Below, piece after piece: positions 52,583 through 59,637 of a DNA stretch of 64,000 nt. Below the pieces are notes generated by a model, which saw only the letters and a program-made list of their open reading frames with translations, did not search any database and was not told where the DNA came from. The first letter of the stretch is position 1. Each line of letters opens with the position of its first letter. A program made the position numbers and the translations under genes. The stretch comes from Stenotrophomonas indicatrix (GTDB lineage: Bacteria; Pseudomonadota; Gammaproteobacteria; Xanthomonadales; Xanthomonadaceae): NCBI GenBank assembly GCA_041545745.1, contig CP168152.1, forward strand, positions 3,408,001 to 3,472,000, written 5' to 3'.

Positions 52583-54556
52583 GTGAATGCTGCCTCTGCT
52601 CCTGCTGCTCCCAAGGCGTCGCGCTGGCGCCTGCGTCGTCCCGGTCCGCGCGGGCAGCGTTGGCTCGCCGTGCTGGTGTTCCTGTTCGCGGCGATCCTGG
52701 TCCTCCTTGCCCTGTGGGACTGGAACTGGTTCAAGGGCCCGGTCGAACGTGCGGTGCAGGCCCGTACCGGGCGCGCCCTGCACATCGGCAACCTGGATGT
52801 CGACCTCGGCCGCACCACCACCGTGCGTGCCGATACCCTCACCTTCGCCAATGCGCCCTGGGCCAAACAGCCGAACATGGCCAGTGCCGACCGGGTCGAG
52901 ATCGACGTTCGGGTGTGGCCACTGCTGCGCGGCAACGTGCAGCTTCCCGAAATCCGCCTGACCCGCCCTGACGTACTGCTGGAGACGGCACCGCGCAAAG
53001 GTGACCCGGGCAACTGGAACTTCCTCGGCGACAGCAAGGGCGGCACCACGCCGCAGCTCAAGCGCCTGCGCATCGACGATGGTCGCCTGCAGTTCCTTGA
53101 CGCCCCAGGCCGCACCGACATCCTGGTGAACGTGCGCAGCGGGCAACCCAAACAGGCCGACGCTGCACCACCGTTGCTGGTGGCCGGCAAAGGCCGCTGG
53201 CGGGGCAACCCCTTCATCCTGAGCGGCGGCACCGAGTCGCCGCTGGAGCTGACCGACAGCGGCCATCCCTTCCGCATCCACCTCGATGGCCGCGCCGGCG
53301 CCACCCATGCCGTCGCCAGCGGCACCTTGACCAACCCGTTCCAGCTGCAGGTGTTCGACCTGCAGTTCGCGCTGAGCGGCAAAGACCTGGCAGACCTGTA
53401 TCCACTGCTGGGCATCGCCATTCCACCCTCCCCGCCTTACGCATTGGACGGCCGCCTGAAGCGCGATCACCAGATCTGGCGCTACGAGCGCTTCACCGGC
53501 AAAGTCGGCGACAGCGATCTGGCGGGCGCTGTGCAGTTCGATGTCTCCGGGGAACGCCCACGGATGGCCGCGAACCTGGTGTCGCGCCGCCTAGATTTCG
53601 ATGATCTTGCAGGTTTCGTCGGCGCCCCTCCGAAGGCCAACGGCGGTGAAACCGCCAATGCCGGACAGAAGACTGAAGCTGCGCGCAAGGCCGCCAGCGC
53701 AAAGGTGCTGCCGGCCACGCCGTACAACCTGGGCAAGCTGCGTGCGATGGATGCCGATGTGCGCTGGAAGGCACAGCACATCAACGCGCCGAAGCTGCCG
53801 CTGGACGACATGGATGCGCATCTGCTGCTGGATGATGGTGTGCTTCGGCTGGACCCGTTGAACTTCGGCGTTGCCGGCGGTGACATCCGCAGCACGATCC
53901 GGATGGACGCACGTCGCCCACAGATCGCAACCACGTTCAAGGCCAGCGTGCGTGGCGTGCAGCTGAGCCAGTTGTTCCCCGACGCCAAGCTGGCCGAGCA
54001 GGCCAAGGGGGGTATCAGCGGCGCCATTGATCTGACCGGCAACGGCAACTCGATCGCGGCGATGCTCGGCAGCAGCAGCGGCGACGTGGCGTTGGGCATG
54101 GGCCGCGGTCATGTCGGCAACCTGCTGATGGAAGTGGCGGGGCTGGACATCACCGAATCGCTGAAATTCCTGTTCACCGGCGACAAACAGATTCCGCTGC
54201 GCTGCGCCTTCGCCGATTTCGGCGTGCGCGAGGGCCTGATGCATACCAGGTCGATGGCGGTGGACACCACCGATACGATCATCGTCGGTGAAGGTGATGT
54301 CAGCCTGCGCGATGAAACACTGGACCTGCTGCTGAGGCCACGGCCGAAGGACAGGAGCATCCTGGTCCTGCGCTCGCCGCTACGCATCGGCGGCACCTTC
54401 AAGGACCCGTCATTCCGCCCGGACTTCAAGGCGCTGGGCATTCGTGGTGCGGTCGCGTTGACGCTGGGCAGCATCGCGCCGCCGGCGGCACTGCTGGCCA
54501 CCATCGAACTGGGCCCGGGCAAGGATGCCGACTGCGGTGGGCACTACGCGAAATAG
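52583..54556 (+). CDS. AsmA family protein
   Basis: 657 residues. One N-terminal membrane anchor (WLAVLVFLFAAILVLLALW) precedes a long AsmA repeat region in the periplasm: VQARTGRALHIGNLDVDLG, RVWPLLRGNVQLPEIRLTRPDVLLE, and the C-terminal AsmA_2 block ending with LLLRPRPKDRSILVLRSPLRIGGTFKDPSFRPD. AsmA-like proteins are thought to carry phospholipids between membranes. The start is GTG at 52583; the nearby ATG at 52575 is out of frame and closes at once. Confidence 0.9.
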   Translation: MNAASAPAAPKASRWRLRRPGPRGQRWLAVLVFLFAAILVLLALWDWNWFKGPVERAVQARTGRALHIGNLDVDLGRTTTVRADTLTFANAPWAKQPNMASADRVEIDVRVWPLLRGNVQLPEIRLTRPDVLLETAPRKGDPGNWNFLGDSKGGTTPQLKRLRIDDGRLQFLDAPGRTDILVNVRSGQPKQADAAPPLLVAGKGRWRGNPFILSGGTESPLELTDSGHPFRIHLDGRAGATHAVASGTLTNPFQLQVFDLQFALSGKDLADLYPLLGIAIPPSPPYALDGRLKRDHQIWRYERFTGKVGDSDLAGAVQFDVSGERPRMAANLVSRRLDFDDLAGFVGAPPKANGGETANAGQKTEAARKAASAKVLPATPYNLGKLRAMDADVRWKAQHINAPKLPLDDMDAHLLLDDGVLRLDPLNFGVAGGDIRSTIRMDARRPQIATTFKASVRGVQLSQLFPDAKLAEQAKGGISGAIDLTGNGNSIAAMLGSSSGDVALGMGRGHVGNLLMEVAGLDITESLKFLFTGDKQIPLRCAFADFGVREGLMHTRSMAVDTTDTIIVGEGDVSLRDETLDLLLRPRPKDRSILVLRSPLRIGGTFKDPSFRPDFKALGIRGAVALTLGSIAPPAALLATIELGPGKDADCGGHYAK

Positions 54557-54590
54557 AGCGGGCGTTCGGCGCCTTGATTCCCATGCGGAG

Positions 54591-54694
54591 AGCCGGAGCA
54601 AGGCAACAGGCAGGACACGCCGTAAACCCGTCCATGGGGGCTCGGTCGGCGCATCCATGCGCCTCACGGTCCTGCCTGCCGCCTTGCTCCGGCT
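54591..54694 (+). repeat. Composite hairpin element, copy C
   Basis: Outer arms 54591-54616 and 54669-54694 (26 nt, two mismatches; AGCCGGAGCAAGGC...). Core ACGCCGTAAACCCGTCCATGG, then GGGCTCGG, then inner hairpin GGCGCAT-CC-ATGCGCC (54648-54663). Right flank CGGACAGTTTCC resembles the flank of copies A and B. Confidence 0.88.
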
Positions 54695-54773
54695 TCGGAC
54701 AGTTTCCTGCGCGCGCGGAACGAGAGCGGAAATTCAAAATCAAGAGAAAAAGCAAAAAGCAAAGTCAAAAGCT

Positions 54774-54799
54774 GTGCCAACCGAGGTTGGCATCTACCC
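54774..54799. repeat. SMAG palindrome between composite elements
   Basis: GTGCCAACCGAGGTTGGCAT then CTACCC; GTAG tip on the minus strand. Confidence 0.8.
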
Positions 54800-54841
54800 A
54801 AAGCGGGGGCCCTACGCACCGCGCTCGCAGGGACGTGTCCT

Positions 54842-54946
54842 GAGGCGGAGGGCATGGCCGTGCAGGACCGTTGGCGCCATGGATGGCGCCATCGAGCCCC
54901 ATGGATGGGTTTACGGCGTGTCCTGCACGGCCATGCCCTCCGCCTC
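54842..54946 (-). repeat. Composite hairpin element, copy D
   Basis: Outer arms 54842-54868 and 54920-54946 are perfectly complementary over 27 nt. On the minus strand the core reads ACGCCGTAAACCCATCCATG, then GGGCTCGAT and an inner hairpin GGCGCCAT-CC-ATGGCGCC. Confidence 0.88.
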
Positions 54947-55043
54947 CCCGCACATCAGGAAGGCGCTGCTTTGGCTTTGGCTTTGGCTTTAGCAGTTGCT
55001 TGAAAAAGCGGGCCGGCGGGCCGCAGGCCCGCCAGCGACACAC

Positions 55044-55475
55044 TCACCCCGCCACGATGTACTGCTGCAGCTGATCCAGCTCGCGCCGCTGCGCATCGAT
55101 CACCGACTTCACCAGGTCACCAATGGAAATCACCCCCAGTACCTGCCCGCCCTCGACCACCGGCAGATGGCGGATGCGGTAATCGGTCACCAGCTGCAGG
55201 CAGTGTTCCACCTGCTCGCCCGGCGTCACTGTCACCACTTTGCCGGTCATGATCTCCGACACCGCCGTATCGCGGGACGAACGATCATGCAGCACGATCT
55301 TGCGTGCGTAATCGCGCTCGGACAGGATCCCGACCAGTCGCGGTCCATCCATCACCAGCACCGCGCCGACGCCCTTCTGTGCCATCAGCCGGATCGCATC
55401 GATCACCGCCGCATCAGGCGCGACCGCATGCACTTCAGGGGATTTGCCGTCCAACAGTTGCCGTACCGACGTCAT
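55044..55475 (-). CDS. Protein with two CBS domains
   Basis: 143 residues, only a CBS pair: first repeat VIDAIRLMAQKGVGAVLVMDGPRLVGILSERDYARK, second repeat VEHCLQLVTDYRIRHLPVVEGGQVLGVISIGDLVK. Such stand-alone CBS pairs bind adenine nucleotides and can modulate enzymes. The first 41 bases of the gene overlap the 3' end of the glycosyltransferase gene in another frame, so both are on one transcript. Confidence 0.9.
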   Translation of the reverse strand: MTSVRQLLDGKSPEVHAVAPDAAVIDAIRLMAQKGVGAVLVMDGPRLVGILSERDYARKIVLHDRSSRDTAVSEIMTGKVVTVTPGEQVEHCLQLVTDYRIRHLPVVEGGQVLGVISIGDLVKSVIDAQRRELDQLQQYIVAG

Positions 55476-56454
55476 CTGCCTGCCCTCCCAGGGTGGGTTG
55501 CGGCTCCGAGTCTGCCACGGAAGGCGTCAGCCACGCGTCAACCAGGTACAACGGCCGCTGCTTGGTCTCTTCATACAACCGCCCCAGGTACTCGCCGATC
55601 AAGCCCAGCGCGATCAACTGCACACCGCCCAGGAACAGGATCACCGCCATCATGGTCGGCCACCCCGCCACACGGTCGCCATACAGCGCCGCCTTGGCGA
55701 TCACCCAGATGGCAAATACAAAGGACACGCCCGCGGTGGCCAGCCCCATGTAGGTTGCCGCCCGCAGTGGGACCGTCGAGAAGCCGGTGATGCCTTCCAG
55801 TGCGAAGTTCCACAGCCGCCACAGGCTGAACTTGCTGCTGCCGGCCAAACGGGCATGCCGGTGATACGGCACCGCCACGCGGCGGAAGCCGACCCAGCTG
55901 AAGAGCCCCTTCATGAACCGGTGACGTTCGCGCATCTCGCGCAGTGCGCTCAGCGCGCGCGGCGACAACAAACGGAAATCGCCGGTATCGGCCGGAATGG
56001 GCGTGCGCGAAAGGCGCCCTATCACCCGGTAGAACATCGACGCGGTCGCACGCTTGCTCCAGCTCTCACCGTCGCGCACCAGGCGGGTGCCGTAGACGTT
56101 GTCGTAGCCCTCGCGCCAACGTTCAACGAACTGAGGCACCAGTTCCGGCGGGTCCTGGCCATCGGCGTCGAGGATCATCGCCGCACCTTCGCGCACCTGG
56201 TCCAGACCGGCGGTCAGCGCGGCCTCCTTGCCGAAGTTGCGCGACAGCTTCAGCGCCGATATCCGCGGGTCATTCTGGGCCAGCGACGTGATCAACGACC
56301 AGGTCGTGTCACTGCTGCCATCATCCACGTACAGGATGTGTCCGTCGATTCCGGCCAGGCCGTCCAGTACCGCGCACAATCGCGGATGCAGCTGGGGTAG
56401 AACCAGCTCTTCATTGTGCGCGGCGATGACGAAGGTAAGACGCTCACGAGTCAT
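55435..56454 (-). CDS. Family 2 glycosyltransferase, polyprenyl-phosphate type
   Basis: 339 residues. N-terminal GT-A domain with VIAAHNEE, YVDDGSSDTTW, SRNFGKEAALTAGL and the metal-binding DADGQDPPE; two C-terminal membrane helices (ATYMGLATAGVSFVFAIWV and MMAVILFLGGVQLIALGLIGEYLGR). This is the DPM1/GtrB/ArnC-like layout: a sugar is moved from a nucleotide sugar to a lipid phosphate carrier. Substrate unknown. The frame is open 15 codons upstream of the ATG used. Confidence 0.9.
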   Translation of the reverse strand: MTRERLTFVIAAHNEELVLPQLHPRLCAVLDGLAGIDGHILYVDDGSSDTTWSLITSLAQNDPRISALKLSRNFGKEAALTAGLDQVREGAAMILDADGQDPPELVPQFVERWREGYDNVYGTRLVRDGESWSKRATASMFYRVIGRLSRTPIPADTGDFRLLSPRALSALREMRERHRFMKGLFSWVGFRRVAVPYHRHARLAGSSKFSLWRLWNFALEGITGFSTVPLRAATYMGLATAGVSFVFAIWVIAKAALYGDRVAGWPTMMAVILFLGGVQLIALGLIGEYLGRLYEETKQRPLYLVDAWLTPSVADSEPQPTLGGQADDVGTATVGRQIP

Positions 56455-56565
56455 CGCAGGATTGTACGTGGTTGACGGGCATGCAGCCCGCCAGTCCACC
56501 GTTCAAGCCACCCGCTTCCGGCACCAGAAGCAAAGGCACCACGGACGCCGCTGCTGTCGGCGCCC

Positions 56566-57315
56566 TCAGTCCTCGGCCAGATACCCCGCTCCACCCAGCT
56601 GCCGTGCCTGCCGCTGGATCCACGCCGCGCGCCGCTGCACGTAGGGGCCTGGCTTGGCCGCGTTGTAGCGACGCGGCGCCGGCAGCACTGCCGCCAGACG
56701 TGCGCTCTCCGCAGGGCTCAGCCGCGCGGCGTCCTTGCCCCAGAATGTCTGCGCCGCCGCTTGGGCGCCGTACACGCCGTCGCCGAATTCGGCGATGTTG
56801 GCGTACATCTCCAGGATCCGCTGCTTCGGCCAGAAGGCTTCGATCAGCACCGTGTACCAGACCTCCAGGCCCTTGCGGATCCAGCTGCGGCCCTGCCACA
56901 GGAACAGGTTCTTGGCCACCTGCTGGCTGATCGTGCTGGCCCCGCGCAGGCGCCCACCGCGCGCGTTGTGGTCGCGCGCCTTTTCAATGGCCTGCAGGTC
57001 GAACCCACTATGGTCGGGGAAGCGCTGGTCCTCTGCGGCCACCAGCGAAATGGGCAGGCTCGGCGCCATCTGGTCCAGGTCCCGCCACTGGTAGTGCAGC
57101 CGGTAGGACCAGTCGCCTTCACCCAGGGCTTCGCCGAAACGCCAGACCATCACCGTGGACAGCGGCGGATCGATGAAACGCAGCACCAGCACCTGCAGGC
57201 AGCTGAAGGCCACGAACAGTACCGGCAGCCACAGCAGCCGCTTCCAGCGCCAGCGCCGACGCGGCACCGTGTCGGCGCTGGCCACTACCTTGTCCTGCTC
57301 TCCCCCTGCCCCCAT
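56566..57315 (-). CDS. mtgA: Monofunctional peptidoglycan glycosyltransferase
   Basis: 249 residues. One membrane anchor ([21 protein letters not shown]), then a GT51 domain with catalytic Glu in [14 protein letters not shown], and [17 protein letters not shown] and [22 protein letters not shown]. No transpeptidase domain. It extends glycan strands from lipid II. The start at 57315 (MGAGGEQDK) has AAGGA upstream; the longer frame to 57363 would overlap the divergent hslO control region. Confidence 0.95.
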   Translation of the reverse strand: MGAGGEQDKVVASADTVPRRRWRWKRLLWLPVLFVAFSCLQVLVLRFIDPPLSTVMVWRFGEALGEGDWSYRLHYQWRDLDQMAPSLPISLVAAEDQRFPDHSGFDLQAIEKARDHNARGGRLRGASTISQQVAKNLFLWQGRSWIRKGLEVWYTVLIEAFWPKQRILEMYANIAEFGDGVYGAQAAAQTFWGKDAARLSPAESARLAAVLPAPRRYNAAKPGPYVQRRAAWIQRQARQLGGAGYLAED

Positions 57316-57392
57316 TACTGGTGCATCCTTCTTATGCCTGGTTGTCGGCGCATTATCCGGCAACCATCCCCGTTTCCGCGCGATGTGAGCCG

Positions 57393-58286
57393 ATGACCGC
57401 CCAATCCGATTCCCTTATCCGTTTCCTGCTCCCCGACGCCGGTGTCCGTGGCGTCCACGTGCGCCTGCAGGCCACCTGGCAGGACATCCAGTCCCACGGC
57501 GAGTATCCGGACAGTGCCACCGAACTGCTGGGCGAGGCCTGCGTGGCCTCGGCGCTGTTCACCGGCCACACCAAGGTGGACGGCCGCCTGTCGATCCAGC
57601 TGCGCAGCAACACGGCCCTGCGCACGCTGTTCGCCGAATGCACTGCCGCCGGCACCCTGCGCGGCATCGTCCAGCTGGCCGAAGGCGGTGATGCCCCCCG
57701 CGACCTGACCGACCTGGGCCAGGACTCGCTGCTGGCCATCACCATCGAGAACCCGGGCCTGGATCCGCGCGAACCGCAGCGCTACCAGAGCCTGGTCGCA
57801 CTGACCGCGCCGGAACTGGATGAAGCGTTCGAGGACTACTTCCGTCAGTCCGAGCAGTTGCCGACGCGGCTGCTGCTGGCCGCCGGCCGCGACGGCGCTG
57901 CCGGCCTGCTGCTGCAGAAGCTGCCGGGCGACGAGGGCGACGACGACGGCTGGGCCCGCGCCAGCGCGCTGTTCGACACCCTGGGCAAGGCGGAGCTGCT
58001 GGCCACCCCGGCCGAGGAACTGCTGCACCGGTTGTTCCACGAGGAGAAGGCAGAGCTGGTGGGTGATAAGGCCCTGTCCTTCGCCTGTTCCTGCTCGCGT
58101 GAACGGGTCGCCTCCATGCTGTTCTCACTGGGCGAGGAAGAGGCCCGTGCGGCTGCCGAAGACACCGGCGCAGTGGACGTGCGTTGCGAATTCTGCGGAC
58201 AGGAGTATCACTTTCCGTTGACGGAGTTCGGCATACTGTTCCACGGTGCCCAGGGGGCTGTACCGGCACCTGAACGTCTTCAGTAA
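57393..58286 (+). CDS. hslO: Hsp33, redox-regulated holdase chaperone
   Basis: 297 residues. Four C-terminal zinc-binding cysteines are present as CSCS (FACSCSRE) and CEFC ([10 protein letters not shown]), the redox switch by which Hsp33 is activated by oxidants. The upstream in-frame extension to 57321 overlaps the mtgA start on the other strand and is not favoured. Confidence 0.96.
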   Translation: MTAQSDSLIRFLLPDAGVRGVHVRLQATWQDIQSHGEYPDSATELLGEACVASALFTGHTKVDGRLSIQLRSNTALRTLFAECTAAGTLRGIVQLAEGGDAPRDLTDLGQDSLLAITIENPGLDPREPQRYQSLVALTAPELDEAFEDYFRQSEQLPTRLLLAAGRDGAAGLLLQKLPGDEGDDDGWARASALFDTLGKAELLATPAEELLHRLFHEEKAELVGDKALSFACSCSRERVASMLFSLGEEEARAAAEDTGAVDVRCEFCGQEYHFPLTEFGILFHGAQGAVPAPERLQ

Positions 58287-58406
58287 AAACGAATGAGTCT
58301 TGTATCTGGGGAGGAACAAGGCTTGTTAAGAATTCATAAACACCCTAGGATCGAGTCCCCGCCCCAGCGGGAACTTTCACTGTCCGCCCCTGTCTGAACT
58401 GGTCCG

Positions 58407-59261
58407 ATGCGTACCTTCCTGCGTCTACCGCTGGCCCTGCTGATCGCCCTTGGCGCGATCACGGGCGTGCATGCGCAGAGCAAGGACATCCGTACCGTGA
58501 TTCCGGTCTGGAACAAGGGCAGTGGCAAGGTCGAGGCCCTGCTGTATCTGGAGCCGACCGGTGAACAGGCCGTCGGCGCACGCTGGCATTTCGGCCGCAA
58601 TTCGCTTGATGCTGCGTTCGGCCTGTCCTCGGGCGACTCGCTTGGTTTGCTGTGCAACAGCAGCAGCGGTTCGAGCATCAGCGGTCTGGCCAGCCATTGC
58701 ATGCTGGCCAGCCTGGGCGACGACGATGACGCCATCGGTTCCAACCGGCGCCTGACCGGCACCGCCGCGCTCAACCGTGGCACCGGCCGCCTGGGAATCA
58801 CTGCCGGCACCGGCCGCGAGACCCTGCCCGCTTGGCTGGCGACGCCCAGCAAGACCCCGTCGTTGCGCGCCGAACAGAATGACCTGACCGTGTTCGCGCA
58901 GAAGAACATCGGTCGCGAAGGCTTTGTCTCCATCGCCGGCACGTATGCCAAGGCACGCCTGGTACCACTGGCTGACGCCTCACCGGCGATCGTTGACCGC
59001 TGGGACAGCAAGAGCCTGAGCCTGGGCGCCGGCTACGGCAATTTCAGCGGCAGCATCATCGGCCGCGTGGTGGACGTTCCGGGCAAGCCCGGCAAGTGGG
59101 AAGGCCTGGGCATCGGCCTGACCTGGCGTACCCCGTGGTCAGGCCAGCTTACAGTCGGCGCGGAAAATGTGATCAGCCGCGGCAAGAACCCGTTCTCCCC
59201 GCGCAACGAAAGCAACGATGACGGCACCGTGCCGTACGTCCGCTACGAGCAGGATCTGTAG
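58407..59261 (+). CDS. Exported protein of unknown function, probable beta-barrel
   Basis: 284 residues. Signal peptide LPLALLIALGAITGVHA ends in AQS. The rest shows alternating hydrophobic strands with turns (ALLYLEPTGEQAVGARWHF, RLGITAGTGRE, KSLSLGAGYGNFSGSIIGRVV, GQLTVGAENVISRG), as in small outer-membrane barrels, and two Cys near residues 75-95 that could form a disulfide. I do not recognise a family. It lies ahead of the TonB-dependent receptor in the same direction, but a terminator separates them. Confidence 0.75.
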   Translation: MRTFLRLPLALLIALGAITGVHAQSKDIRTVIPVWNKGSGKVEALLYLEPTGEQAVGARWHFGRNSLDAAFGLSSGDSLGLLCNSSSGSSISGLASHCMLASLGDDDDAIGSNRRLTGTAALNRGTGRLGITAGTGRETLPAWLATPSKTPSLRAEQNDLTVFAQKNIGREGFVSIAGTYAKARLVPLADASPAIVDRWDSKSLSLGAGYGNFSGSIIGRVVDVPGKPGKWEGLGIGLTWRTPWSGQLTVGAENVISRGKNPFSPRNESNDDGTVPYVRYEQDL

Positions 59262-59637
59262 TCGCTCATCGACTGGTAACAAGCTGTGTTCAACATCGGG
59301 CGCCCTGGGGCGCCCGAATTGTTTCCGGACACTTCTGTCAAGTGCGAAAAGCACTCATCCGTTACAAACGGATACATCACGACATGCATCAACTGAAACT
59401 TTTTTGTGCTCCGAAGGCGGGTAGACGCAGTGACACCCGCCCGCGCACCAGGATAACTCGTTGAAATAAAAGAAATCGAAGCGCATTCATCTGTAACCAC
59501 AGCGTGAATTAACACAGCTTTAATTTTTGGCGAAGGGCCGTTACTATCGATTCAGCCTCGCGATTTTGGAGCCTTCTTTTTTGGGCACCGCCGCGCAGGC
59601 ACTACCCCAGCCAAGATTTCTTGGAGAGAGAGAGCCA
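59262..59637. other. 376-nt interval upstream of the TonB-dependent receptor
   Basis: After the terminator, the stretch from about 59330 to 59560 is clearly more AT-rich than the window average (for example TGAATTAACACAGCTTTAAT). No open frame is convincing. It most likely holds the promoter and a long 5' leader of the receptor gene; I see no riboswitch or Fur box I can name. Confidence 0.6.
59296..59317 (+). terminator. Terminator after the probable barrel gene
   Basis: Stem TCGGGCGCCC / GGGCGCCCGA with a 2-nt loop (unstrained it would be a slightly larger loop), followed by ATTGTTT, 35 nt after the stop codon. Confidence 0.65.

Larger units (their letters stand above)
54557..55043. other. 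487-nt gene-free interval between convergent genes with a second pair of composite elements
   Basis: No coding region seen. It contains composite hairpin elements C and D in opposite orientation, a SMAG palindrome between them (54774-54799), an A-rich stretch with repeated AGCAAA/AAAAGC units (54740-54770), and a TTTGGC triplicate at 54969-54990. Confidence 0.85.

Noticed and set aside
50092..53421. Minus-strand open frame of about 1100 codons opposite prfC, trhA and part of the AsmA gene
   Set aside because: Crosses three well-supported genes and their gaps; the translation is antisense-like without domains.
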